Shown here piece after piece: positions 33,115 to 41,475 of a stretch of DNA of 64,000 nt. The notes beneath the pieces are model-generated. The model made no database searches. It saw only the letters and a list, made by a program, of their open reading frames with translations, and was not told where the DNA came from. The stretch comes from Bradyrhizobiaceae bacterium. GTDB taxonomy: Bacteria; Pseudomonadota; Alphaproteobacteria; Rhizobiales; Xanthobacteraceae. Every line of letters begins with the position of its first letter. Within the stretch, counting starts at the first letter, position 1. The stretch covers positions 124,001 through 188,000 of the forward strand of contig RXJJ01000015.1 in NCBI GenBank assembly GCA_003963145.1. Direction: 5' to 3'. Position numbers and translations under genes: made by a program.

Positions 33115-33432
33115 ATGGTTCAGTTTGTTCACCCTTCGACCGAGGACATCACGCTGTCCGGCGTGCTCTCGGCGCTGTCGGATCCGACACGGCTCAGCAT
33201 TGTCAGGAGTTTGATCAGCCAGAAGGAGTGCATGTCCTGCACGGAGGCGGCGCCATGTTCGAAGATGGCGAAGTCGACCCTTTCAAATCACTTTCGCATC
33301 CTGCGCGAGGCCGGTTTGATCCGCACATCGAAGAAGGGCGTCGAGCATCGTAACGAGTTGCGGGAAGCCGACATCAACGCGCGATTCCCCGGTCTGCTGA
33401 AAACCATCCTGAAATTTTCAGACGACGTCTGA
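33115..33432 (+). CDS. ArsR/SmtB family regulator with a cysteine cluster
   Basis: A 105-residue winged-helix repressor. VLSALSDPTRLSIVRSLI is the family start, then the recognition helix KSTLSNHFRILREAGLI and the wing KGVEHRNELR. Cys39, Cys42 and Cys48 (CMSCTEAAPC) lie in or before the helix that holds the metal or thiol-switch site in ArsR-type sensors. A start at 33115 is chosen; the GTG at 33088 would overlap the operator region. Likely inducers are thiol-reactive or electrophilic compounds or metal ions; that is inference from the cysteines. Confidence 0.85.
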   Translation: MVQFVHPSTEDITLSGVLSALSDPTRLSIVRSLISQKECMSCTEAAPCSKMAKSTLSNHFRILREAGLIRTSKKGVEHRNELREADINARFPGLLKTILKFSDDV

Positions 33433-33764
33433 CTCTTTGCTCGGGCGATCCGCGGCTCGATCTCTGCCGGCTCCATCGCGCGTCAGCGGTCGGATTTACC
33501 TAGAATATTTCAAAACAGCTCGGCTCTTCGCTGCGGGCGATCATTCGCATCTGTCTTCCGCGAGATGAAGAAGTCGGCCAATGGCAGGCGTTTTCTTGAA
33601 GCGTGGATATTTAGATCGACTCTAGACAGATCAATTCCGTTTTATTCCGGTGGTCTCGCAAAATTTCGAGACTGATCACGTCTGGATTCACATCCGCATT
33701 TTTTCCATGAGCGAATTTGACGCAGGCGCACGGGGCGTGTGCTTGGAATTCGTTGGGGGCAACT
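33433..33764. other. Intergenic region upstream of the TonB receptor
   Basis: 332 bp with no gene that I can support. It holds the candidate Irr box at 33499-33515. The rest is AT-richer than the flanking genes, as expected of a promoter region, and I see no terminator for the ArsR gene. Confidence 0.5.
33499..33515 (+). promoter_or_regulatory. Candidate iron-control element (Irr box)
   Basis: CCTAGAATATTTCAAAA matches 11 of 14 defined positions of the ICE palindrome TTTAGAA-N3-TTCTAAA recalled from Bradyrhizobium and relatives. It lies about 250 bp upstream of the siderophore receptor start, a sensible but not close position. Confidence 0.35.
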
Positions 33765-36134
33765 GTGATCCAGTTTTACGACAGGCCGCGTTCAGGCGGC
33801 TTCATCATCCGCGCTGCATTTCTTTCGGCGAGCTATCTCGCAATCGGTATCGGGACGGCGCCAGAGGCGATGGCGCAGCAAGCGCCCGCCGCCGGCGCGA
33901 ACACCTTGCCGCCGGTTGTGGTGAGTCCGGCCGAGAGCAAGCCCAGGAAGAAGCCGCGGGCATCACGCGAGGCTGATACGCGCGCACGACGTGCCGCGCA
34001 GGCGCCGGCCCGCACTCTGGTCAGTCCGCTGGAGGCGGCATGGGCGGGCAGCAGCCAGACCCAGCGCACCGGCACCGTCGGTTATTATCAGAACAGCACC
34101 TCGGTCGCGACCAAGACCAACACGCCGCTTCTGGACATTCCGCAATCGGTCAGCGTGTTGACCCGTCAGTTCCTGAACGATCAGGCGATATCGAGTGTGA
34201 CGGATGCCGTGCGTTACGTTCCGGGTGTGGTTGTGCATCAGGGCGAGGGCAACCGCGACGAACTGGTGATCCGCGGCGTCGATTCCAGCGCGAACTTCTT
34301 CGTCAACGGTTTCCGCGATGACGTGCAGTATTTCCGCGATCTCTACAACGCGCAGAGCGTTGAGGTCTTGAAGGGACCGAGTGCCCTGACGTTCGGGCGT
34401 GGCGCGGGTGGCGGTCTGGTCAACCGCACTCTGAAGGAGGCCGACGGCACGCGCATTTATGAGGCGACGGCGCAGACCGGCTCTTACGACAACCGGCGCT
34501 TCTCGCTGGATGCCGGGCAGGCGGTGAACGAAAATGTCGCCGTTCGCCTCAACGCGTTTTACGAGGGCTCGGACACCTTCCGCGACTACGGCAATCTCGA
34601 GCGCTACGGCATCAATCCGACCATCACGCTGCGGCCGAGCGACGATACCAAGATCAAGCTGAGCTACGAATATTATCACGACAAGGAGTTGGCCGATCGC
34701 GGCAATCCATCGTTCAACGGAATGCCGTTCGTGCCGAACGGCGACTACACCAAGTTCTTCGGCAGCCCGATCTACAACACCACGCATGCCGACGTTCAGC
34801 AAACCATGGCCGTGATCGAACACGATTTCGGTGGCGGCCTGACCGGCAAGAACTCGACGATGTATGCCAATTACGACAGAGGCTACGTTAACGTCTATCC
34901 AGGAGGAACCAGCACAAATATTCCCGGAGTCGTAAATCCGAGTGGTGGCGCGGTTGTCAACGGACAGGTCTCGTTGAATGCCTACGAGAACACGACTAAC
35001 CGTGCAAACTTCTTCAATCAGACCGACTTCACCTACAAGACCTATACAGGTCCTATACGCCATACCATTGCATTTGGTACCGAGTTTGGTCAGCAGACTG
35101 GTCTTGGTCAGCGCAACACAGGTTTCTTTCCAGACAATCCCAATCCCAGCGCGCCGGGTGGGAGCCTGCCATTCGTTTTGGTCAATGCATTCAATCCGAC
35201 CTATTTCGGTCCGGTGGTATTTCAGCATTTGACGACATCGACAGTTGGGTTGAATGCTGACGCCAATAGCAGCTATCGGCTGTTCACCGAATCCGCTTAC
35301 GTGCAGGATCAGATCGACGTGACCCGCTGGCTGCAACTGTTCGCCGGAGCACGTTACGATCGCTTCGATCTCGCGGCGCTGGATCAGAACACGGGTATCA
35401 ACCGCTCGCGAGTCGACGACAAGATATCGCCGCGCGCGGCGGTAATCTTCAAGCCGGTCGATGAGATGTCGATCTACGGCGCCTACAGCATTTCCTATCT
35501 GCCGGCGTCGGGCGACCAGTTCAGTTCACTCAATCCCGGCACGCTCATTCTCGATCCGCAGAAGTTCGAGAACACCGAGTTCGGTCTGAAATGGAACGTC
35601 AACCCGAAGCTGCAATATACTGCCGCTGTTTATGAATTGAACCGTACTAATCAACCTATCCCGGTAGGGGGTGGGTTTTCGTTGCCGAACGGTTCGACCA
35701 AGGTGCGGGGTTTCGAGACAGCTGTGACTGGTTTTGTCACCGCCGATTGGCAGACGACAATTGGATACGCCTATACCGACGCGCGTATTACCAGCGACCT
35801 TTCGACAACGATTGTGACTGGCAATCGCGTCCAACTCGTGCCGTACAATCAGGTCTCGCTGTGGAACAAGTACCAGATCGATCCGCGCTGGGCGCTCGGT
35901 GTCGGCGTGCTGTATCTGGGCGACTCGTATGCGTCCTCAGATGATACCGTCAAGCTGCCGTCCTGGGTGCGCGTCGATGCCGGGGTCTATTACAAATACA
36001 ACGAAACCTGGAGCGGCCAGCTCAGCGTCGAAAATCTCTTTGACAAGGGCTACTGGGCTTCGGCGGACGGCAACAACAACATCTCGCCCGGCCGCCTGCG
36101 CACGTTCCGCGTCTCGGCCACGGCGAGGTTCTGA
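33765..36134 (+). CDS. TonB-dependent siderophore receptor
   Basis: A 789-residue outer-membrane receptor, probably for ferric (catecholate-type) siderophores. I place the start at the GTG at 33765 (MIQFYDRPRSGGF), with GGGGG 5 bases upstream and a signal peptide ending near EAMAQQA; the frame is open back to 33717. After a basic Pro/Arg-rich linker comes the plug domain (LDIPQSVSVLTRQFLNDQ, YVPGVVVHQGEGNRDELVIRG, VLKGPSALTFGRGAGGGLVN). The beta-barrel runs to the terminal Phe of SATARF, the BAM recognition residue. A perfect terminator follows. No siderophore uptake genes are adjacent. Confidence 0.9.
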   Translation: MIQFYDRPRSGGFIIRAAFLSASYLAIGIGTAPEAMAQQAPAAGANTLPPVVVSPAESKPRKKPRASREADTRARRAAQAPARTLVSPLEAAWAGSSQTQRTGTVGYYQNSTSVATKTNTPLLDIPQSVSVLTRQFLNDQAISSVTDAVRYVPGVVVHQGEGNRDELVIRGVDSSANFFVNGFRDDVQYFRDLYNAQSVEVLKGPSALTFGRGAGGGLVNRTLKEADGTRIYEATAQTGSYDNRRFSLDAGQAVNENVAVRLNAFYEGSDTFRDYGNLERYGINPTITLRPSDDTKIKLSYEYYHDKELADRGNPSFNGMPFVPNGDYTKFFGSPIYNTTHADVQQTMAVIEHDFGGGLTGKNSTMYANYDRGYVNVYPGGTSTNIPGVVNPSGGAVVNGQVSLNAYENTTNRANFFNQTDFTYKTYTGPIRHTIAFGTEFGQQTGLGQRNTGFFPDNPNPSAPGGSLPFVLVNAFNPTYFGPVVFQHLTTSTVGLNADANSSYRLFTESAYVQDQIDVTRWLQLFAGARYDRFDLAALDQNTGINRSRVDDKISPRAAVIFKPVDEMSIYGAYSISYLPASGDQFSSLNPGTLILDPQKFENTEFGLKWNVNPKLQYTAAVYELNRTNQPIPVGGGFSLPNGSTKVRGFETAVTGFVTADWQTTIGYAYTDARITSDLSTTIVTGNRVQLVPYNQVSLWNKYQIDPRWALGVGVLYLGDSYASSDDTVKLPSWVRVDAGVYYKYNETWSGQLSVENLFDKGYWASADGNNNISPGRLRTFRVSATARF

Positions 36135-36167
36135 TCGCCAACATTCTGATCGTCAAGATTCTGATCG
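36129..36167. repeat. Three short direct repeats with a 15-bp period at the receptor gene end
   Basis: TTCTGATCG occurs at 36129-36137, 36144-36152 and 36159-36167, exactly 15 bp apart; the first copy contains the receptor stop codon TGA. Confidence 0.7.
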
Positions 36168-36194
36168 CATCGCCTGACCTCCGGATGCGACAGA

Positions 36195-36223
36195 GGGGAC
36201 GCGAGCGATCGCGTCCCCTTTTT
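36195..36223 (+). terminator. Rho-independent terminator of the TonB receptor gene
   Basis: GGGGACGCGA, loop GCGA, TCGCGTCCCC, then TTTTT: a perfect 10-bp stem followed by five T. Confidence 0.9.
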
Positions 36224-36244
36224 ATTGTGCAGTGGTTTGCCGAG

Positions 36245-36766
36245 CTAGTTTTTCTCGGCCGGATCGCGGTGGATCGGATCGACCCACAAGACCGTTTCCG
36301 GCTTCTCCACCGGCTCGATATCGAGATTGACCGCGATGGCCTGACCGTCGCTGCGAACCAGCACGCATTCAAGAACTTCATCCGGACTGGCGTTGATTTC
36401 CTGATGTGGCACATAGGGCGGAATAAAGATGAAATCGCCGGGCCCCGCCTCGGCGGTGAATTGCAGATGCTCGCCCCACCGCATCCGGGCCTTACCCTTG
36501 ACGACATAGATGATGCTTTCAAGATGGCCGTGATGATGTGCGCCGGTCTTGGCGTCCGGCTTGATGGTCACCGTTCCGGCCCACAGCTTCTGCGCGCCGA
36601 CGCGGGCGAAATTGATCGCCGCCTTGCGGTCCATTCCCGCCGTCGAGGGCACGTTGGGATCGAGCTGGTTGCCGGGAATCACGCGCACGCCGTCGTGTTT
36701 CCAGCGGTCGTCGTGCGAGTGACCGTGGGGATGATCGTGGGAATGGCCGTGGTGATCGTGGGACAT
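36245..36766 (-). CDS. Cupin-fold protein with a His-rich N-terminus
   Basis: A 173-residue cytoplasmic protein. Residues 1-25 are extremely His/Asp-rich (MSHDHHGHSHDHPHGHSHDD), a likely metal-binding or metal-buffering tail. The cupin barrel follows with motif 1 as TGAHHHGHLESIIYVVKGKA and motif 2 as PGDFIFIPPYVPHQEINA, keeping the metal-binding His and Glu residues. The 36766 start has AGGACC just upstream, and the longer frame to 36838 runs through a terminator. It lies downstream of nrdB on the same strand but after a terminator. The reaction is unknown. Confidence 0.75.
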   Translation of the reverse strand: MSHDHHGHSHDHPHGHSHDDRWKHDGVRVIPGNQLDPNVPSTAGMDRKAAINFARVGAQKLWAGTVTIKPDAKTGAHHHGHLESIIYVVKGKARMRWGEHLQFTAEAGPGDFIFIPPYVPHQEINASPDEVLECVLVRSDGQAIAVNLDIEPVEKPETVLWVDPIHRDPAEKN

Positions 36767-36802
36767 GGTCCTGCCGTCCGGAAAAGGGGCTGCATTCAAA
36801 CA

Positions 36803-36831
36803 AAAAGCCCCCGCGTTGAACAGGGGCTTTT
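36803..36831 (-). terminator. Rho-independent terminator of nrdAB
   Basis: On the minus strand AAAAGCCCC and GGGGCTTTT flank an 11-base loop, with the last arm continuing into TTTTTG. It sits 31 bp after the nrdB stop. Confidence 0.75.
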
Positions 36832-36861
36832 CGTTCAATCATTCAATCAACCTGCGGTCGA

Positions 36862-38016
36862 TCATTCCCAGCTCAGCGCACCACCGTTCTGGTACTCGAT
36901 CACGCGGGTTTCGAAGAAATTCTTTTCCTTTTTCAGGTCCATCGCCTCGGACATCCACGGGAACGGATTTTCCGCCTCGTCGAACACCCGCGGCAGACCG
37001 AGCTGCGCACAGCGGCGGTTTGCGATGAAATGCATGTACTGCTCGCACAGCGCCGCATTGAGCCCGAGGAAACCGCGCGGCATGGTATCGCGTCCATAGG
37101 CCGCTTCCAGTTCCGCCGCCTCGCGGATCATCTGGCGCACTTCCTCCTGGAATTTCGGCGTCCACAGATGCGGATTCTCGATCTTGATCTGGTTGATCAC
37201 GTCGATGCCGAAGTTCAGATGGATGCTCTCGTCGCGCAGGATGTACTGGTACTGCTCGGCGATGCCGACCATCTTGTTGCGACGGCCGAGCGAGAGAATC
37301 TGCGCAAAGCCGGTGTAGAACCACATGCCTTCGAAGATCACGTAGAAGGCGACGAGGTCGCGCAGGAAAGCCTGATCGGCCTCCGGCGTGCCGGTCCTGA
37401 ACTGGGGGTTGTCGAGGTTCTGGGTGTGCTTGAGCGCCCATGCCGCCTTGTCGGTGATCGAGGGCACCTCGCGATACATGTTGAACAATTCGCCCTCGTC
37501 GAGGCCGAGACTCTCGACGATGTACTGGAAGGTGTGAGTATGCACCGCCTCCTCGAAAGCCTGGCGCAGCAGATATTGCCGGCATTCGGGGTTGGTGAGA
37601 TGGCGGTAGATCGCCAGCACGATGTTGTTGGCGACAAGGCTCTCGGACGCCGCGAAGAAGCCGAGGTTGCGCTTGATCGCATGACGCTCGTCATCGGTGA
37701 GGCCATCGCGCGATTTCCACAGCGCGATGTCGGCCTGCATCGACACTTCGGTCGGCATCCAGTGGTTGTTGCAGCCGGCGAGATACTTCTCCCATGCCCA
37801 CTTGTATTTGAGCGGCAGGAGCTGGTTGACGTCGGCGCGGCAGTTGATCATCCGCTTGTCGTCGACCGAGACGCGACCGCCGGCGCGATCGATCTCGCCG
37901 AGGCCCGTCTGCTTGGCGGATTCGTTGCCCGCCTGTCCGGCGGTTTCAGCCTGTTTCAGAATCTGCGGCAAGTGATGGATCGCCTTGTTGGATGAAGTTT
38001 CGGACCAGTCAAGCAT
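36862..38016 (-). CDS. nrdB: Ribonucleotide reductase beta subunit, class Ic-like (Phe at the radical site)
   Basis: A 384-residue R2 protein that generates the thiyl-radical-initiating cofactor for dNTP synthesis. All six carboxylate/His metal ligands are visible: Glu125 (FAASES), Glu156 and His159 (FEEAVHT), Glu229 (YVIFEGM), Glu263 and His266 (LRDESIH). The residue seven after Glu156, which is the radical Tyr in class Ia, is Phe163 (HTHTFQYI). Glu125 replaces the Asp found in E. coli NrdB. Both are features of Chlamydia-type class Ic R2 proteins, which use a Mn/Fe centre. The C-terminal Tyr for radical transfer (VIEYQNGG) is present. It follows nrdA by 30 bp with CGGAGA before the ATG. Confidence 0.93.
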   Translation of the reverse strand: MLDWSETSSNKAIHHLPQILKQAETAGQAGNESAKQTGLGEIDRAGGRVSVDDKRMINCRADVNQLLPLKYKWAWEKYLAGCNNHWMPTEVSMQADIALWKSRDGLTDDERHAIKRNLGFFAASESLVANNIVLAIYRHLTNPECRQYLLRQAFEEAVHTHTFQYIVESLGLDEGELFNMYREVPSITDKAAWALKHTQNLDNPQFRTGTPEADQAFLRDLVAFYVIFEGMWFYTGFAQILSLGRRNKMVGIAEQYQYILRDESIHLNFGIDVINQIKIENPHLWTPKFQEEVRQMIREAAELEAAYGRDTMPRGFLGLNAALCEQYMHFIANRRCAQLGLPRVFDEAENPFPWMSEAMDLKKEKNFFETRVIEYQNGGALSWE

Positions 38017-38046
38017 AGGGTGTCTCCGTTTTTCTAAAGCCCATAC

Positions 38047-40968
38047 TCACTGGCACGCTTCACAATCGGGGTTATCGATCGAACACGCCTTGATCTCGGA
38101 CAAATCGGGGGCCGTGTTCTTGACGAGGATCGGTGCGCTCGCGGAAGCGACTGCGGAGGACGACACGGCATTGAGCTTGCCGTCGGTCCCCTTCAGCGTC
38201 GATTTCTCGACATGGGTCGCGCTGCGCGAACGCAGATAATATGTGGTCTTCAGGCCGCGCTGCCAGGCCAGACGATAGAGCGTGTCCAGCTTCTTGCCCG
38301 ACGGATTGGCGATATAGAGGTTGAGCGACTGCGCCTGATCGATCCATTTCTGGCGGCGGGCCGCGGCTTCGATCAGCCATGCGCTGTCAATTTCAAATGA
38401 CGTTGCATACAGCGCCTTGAGATCGTCAGGCACGCGATCGATGGTGCCGATGCTGCCGTCGAAATATTTCAGGTCGGACACCATCACCTCGTCCCACAGG
38501 CCGCGCGCCTTGAGGTCGCGGACCAGGAATTCGTTCACCTCGGTGAAATCGCCCGACATGTTCGATTTCACATAGAGGTTCTGGTAGGCGGGCTCGATCG
38601 ACTGCGCGACGCCGCAGATGTTGGAGATTGTCGCGGTCGGCGCGATCGCCATCACGTTGGAGTTGCGCATGCCGGTGGACTTCACCTTCTTGCGCAGGCC
38701 GGCCCAGTCGAGCGTGGAGGAGCGGTCGAGATCGAGCCCGCCGCGCGCCTTGTCGAGGATGTCGATCGAATCGATCGGCAGGATGCCCTTGCTCCACAGT
38801 GAGCCCTGGAACGAGGGGTAGGTGCCGCGCTCGGTGGCGAGATCGACCGAAGCCGAAATCGCGTGATACGAAATCACTTCCATCGACAGGTCGGCGAAGT
38901 CCACGGCTTCCTTCGAGGCCATCGGAATGCGCAGCGCGTGCAGCGCATCCTGGAAGCCCATCAGGCCGAGGCCGACCGGGCGGTGTTTGAGATTCGAGCG
39001 CCGCGCTTCGGGGATGGTGTAGTAGTTGATGTCGATGACGTTATCGAGCATCCGCATCGCGGTGGTCACGGTGCGCTGCAGGCGCGCGTTGTCGATGCCG
39101 CCGTCCGCAATGTGATGCAAGAGGTTGATCGAGCCGAGGTTGCAGACCGCCACTTCGTCATCCGAGGTGTTCAGCGTGATTTCGGTGCACAGGTTCGAGG
39201 AGTGGATCACGCCGGCATGCTGCTGCGGAGAGCGCAGGTTGCAGGGGTCCTTGAAGGTGATCCAGGGATGGCCGGTCTCGAACAGCATGGTCAGCATGCG
39301 CCGCCACAGATCGGTGGCGCGCAGCTTCTTGAACACGCGCATCTCGCCGCGTGCGGCCTTCTCCTCATAGAAGGCATAGCGTTCGGCGAACGCCTTGCCG
39401 TAGAGGTCGTGCAGGTCCGGCGTCTCGTCGGGCGAGAACAGCGTCCATTCGCCGTCGGAGTTGACGCGCTGCATGAACAGATCCGGCACCCAGTTGGCGG
39501 TGTTCATGTCGTGAGTGCGGCGGCGGTCGTCGCCGGTGTTCTTGCGCAGGTCGAGGAATTCCTCGATGTCGATGTGCCAGGTTTCGAGATAGGCGCAGAC
39601 CGCGCCCTTGCGCTTGCCGCCCTGGTTGACGGCGATGGCGGTGTCGTTGGCGACTTTCAGGAACGGCACGACGCCCTGGCTTTCGCCGTTGGTGCCCTTG
39701 ATGTGCGCGCCGAGGCCGCGCACGCGGCTCCAGTCGTTGCCGAGGCCGCCGGAATATTTCGCCAGCAGCGCGTTGTCCTTCACCGACTTGAAGATACCGT
39801 CGAGATCGTCGGCCACCGTGGTCAGGAAGCAGCTCGAGAGCTGCGGACGCAGCGTGCCCGAATTGAACAGCGTCGGGGTCGAGGCCATGAAGTCGAACGA
39901 GGAGAGCAGGTTGTAGAACTCGATGGCGCGGGCTTCGCGGTCGATCTCGCGCATGGCAAGACCCATCGCGACGCGCATGAAGAACGCCTGCGGCAGTTCG
40001 ATGCGGTTGCCGTCATTGTGCAGGAAATAGCGGTCGTACAGGGTCTGCAGGCCGAGGAACTGGAACGACAGGTCGCGCTCCGGCTTCAGCGCGGCGGCGA
40101 GTTTCTTCAGATCGAAGCGGCCGAGATCCGGATCGAGCAGTTCGGCCTCGATGCCGGTCTTCACATAGGCCGGGAAGTATTCGGCATAGCGGGTCGCCAT
40201 ATCGGCCTGCGAGGCGCTCATCGGCGCACCGTGGACGAAGGACAGCACTTCGGTGCGCAGCTTGTCGAGCAGCAGGCGCGCGCTGACGTAAGCGTAGTTC
40301 GGCTCCTGCTCGACGAGGGTGCGCGCGGCCATGATGCCGGCCAGCGCCAGCTCGTCCTGGCTGATTCCGTCGTAGAGGTTGCGGCGCATTTCGGCGAGCA
40401 CGGGCGCGGCGTCGACGCCGTCGAGACCCGCGCAGGCTTCCTGCACGATCAAAGTGAGACGCTCATGGTCGAGCGGAACCTTGCTGCCGTTGGAAAGCGT
40501 CACGTTCAGCGACGGTTCGCTTGAAACCTTGCTCGGCTTGGCGGCTTCCGCCTCGGCGCGCTGGCGGGCGCGTTCCTCGCGGTAGAGCACGTAGGCGCGG
40601 GCCACCTTGTGGTGCTCGCTGCGCATCAGCGCCAGTTCGACCTGGTCCTGAACGTCCTCGATGTGGAAGGTGCGGCCTTCGCCGATGCGGCGGGTCAGGG
40701 CGCCGACGACTTCATCCGTCAGTTGCTCGACGATCTCGTGCACGCGTCGCGAGGCGGCGGCGGTGTTGCCTTCCACGGCGAGGAAGGCCTTGGTCATCGC
40801 AATCGAAATCTTGCTCGCATCGAAGGGCGAGACCGTTCCGTTGCGGCGGATGATTTGCAGCGACGGTTCGCTGGCAAGGACGGGGGCTGTGGCTGGCACG
40901 GCGAGGGACTCCGGACGCAACTGAATAAGCGGTGCTGGTTTGGTGGTATCGCGATCGAGAGACAACAT
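38047..40968 (-). CDS. nrdA: Ribonucleotide reductase alpha subunit with two ATP-cone domains
   Basis: A 973-residue catalytic subunit. Two N-terminal ATP cones (about residues 37-130 and 152-245) give allosteric activity control; E. coli NrdA has one. The active-site residues are Cys380 (LSSCFL), Asn592, Cys594 and Glu596 (NLCTEI) and Cys609 (VAVCNLG). The Tyr-Tyr pair that relays the radical is in LKTTYYLRSR, and the C-terminal redox pair is CEAC (969-972). The extra length and paired cones resemble the large subunits that partner with class Ic R2 proteins. It starts 400 bp downstream of a strong NrdR box and shares an operon with nrdB. Confidence 0.94.
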   Translation of the reverse strand: MLSLDRDTTKPAPLIQLRPESLAVPATAPVLASEPSLQIIRRNGTVSPFDASKISIAMTKAFLAVEGNTAAASRRVHEIVEQLTDEVVGALTRRIGEGRTFHIEDVQDQVELALMRSEHHKVARAYVLYREERARQRAEAEAAKPSKVSSEPSLNVTLSNGSKVPLDHERLTLIVQEACAGLDGVDAAPVLAEMRRNLYDGISQDELALAGIMAARTLVEQEPNYAYVSARLLLDKLRTEVLSFVHGAPMSASQADMATRYAEYFPAYVKTGIEAELLDPDLGRFDLKKLAAALKPERDLSFQFLGLQTLYDRYFLHNDGNRIELPQAFFMRVAMGLAMREIDREARAIEFYNLLSSFDFMASTPTLFNSGTLRPQLSSCFLTTVADDLDGIFKSVKDNALLAKYSGGLGNDWSRVRGLGAHIKGTNGESQGVVPFLKVANDTAIAVNQGGKRKGAVCAYLETWHIDIEEFLDLRKNTGDDRRRTHDMNTANWVPDLFMQRVNSDGEWTLFSPDETPDLHDLYGKAFAERYAFYEEKAARGEMRVFKKLRATDLWRRMLTMLFETGHPWITFKDPCNLRSPQQHAGVIHSSNLCTEITLNTSDDEVAVCNLGSINLLHHIADGGIDNARLQRTVTTAMRMLDNVIDINYYTIPEARRSNLKHRPVGLGLMGFQDALHALRIPMASKEAVDFADLSMEVISYHAISASVDLATERGTYPSFQGSLWSKGILPIDSIDILDKARGGLDLDRSSTLDWAGLRKKVKSTGMRNSNVMAIAPTATISNICGVAQSIEPAYQNLYVKSNMSGDFTEVNEFLVRDLKARGLWDEVMVSDLKYFDGSIGTIDRVPDDLKALYATSFEIDSAWLIEAAARRQKWIDQAQSLNLYIANPSGKKLDTLYRLAWQRGLKTTYYLRSRSATHVEKSTLKGTDGKLNAVSSSAVASASAPILVKNTAPDLSEIKACSIDNPDCEACQ

Positions 40969-41251
40969 GGCAGGCCCCGTATGGTTGTTTGCGGTTTTGG
41001 AGCGGGGCTGACGCGATCGTCGCAGCCGGATTTGGCCGGTCTGTGAAGATAACGGGGCACCGCCCGGTACGTTTCGTCTGCCGCGGCGGGCGGGTGGAAA
41101 GACCGGACGTCCAGAAGCGATTCCAAGCCCTAAATGCGCTTGCCGGAATCACCGTGCTGCTCAAAAGTGTCGAACAGCGCTGGACTTTTTGCCTTTCCGC
41201 CGGTTCCCCCAGCCACCAAATCTTGCGATATGATGGAACCGTGACAGCTAG

Positions 41252-41280
41252 ATGTTGTGTTTTATGGCCTGATTTGTCAA
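41252..41280 (-). promoter_or_regulatory. Possible nrdA promoter
   Basis: On the minus strand TTGACA (41275-41280) is followed after 17 bp by CAACAT (41252-41257), a weak -10. The leader to nrdA would be about 280 bases. Confidence 0.35.
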
Positions 41281-41370
41281 ACAAAGAATTAAGTTTTCGA
41301 CGAAACTCACATTCCTCCCGAAAAAAATGATGTTTGCCCGGCTTGGCGCCGAATATCGGGCTGGCGGCGC

Positions 41371-41386
41371 TCACAATATATAGTGA
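41371..41386. promoter_or_regulatory. NrdR box
   Basis: TCACAATATATAGTGA matches 14 of 16 positions of the NrdR consensus (acaCwAtATaTwGtgt) and is nearly palindromic. It is the only copy I found; NrdR boxes usually come in pairs about 31-32 bp apart. It is 105 bp upstream of the divergent gene at 41476 and about 400 bp from nrdA. Confidence 0.7.
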
Positions 41387-41475
41387 CGCCACCGCAAACC
41401 TGCCCGGCGGTCTTTGGTCTTTTCACCGCTATCCAGATAGGCCACTTACAAACCCTCGAAAAAGGGAACCCGCAC

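Larger units (their letters stand above)
40969..41475. other. Long divergent region between nrdA and the gamma-glutamyltransferase gene
   Basis: 507 bp without a supportable gene. It contains the NrdR box (41371-41386), a possible sigma-70-type promoter for nrdA (41252-41280) and about 280 bp that would be an nrdA leader. I looked in the leader for a cobalamin riboswitch core and did not find one. Confidence 0.6.

Noticed and set aside
33963-35336. A 457-codon minus-strand frame opposite the TonB receptor
   Set aside because: It resembles no protein and lies inside a full receptor gene with its own terminator.
38863-40524. A 553-codon plus-strand frame opposite nrdA
   Set aside because: Antisense shadow; nrdA has every catalytic residue in place on the other strand.
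40990-41250. Possible cobalamin riboswitch in the nrdA leader
   Set aside because: I searched the minus strand by eye for the B12-box core and flanking GGTG/GGGAA pattern and found no convincing match.
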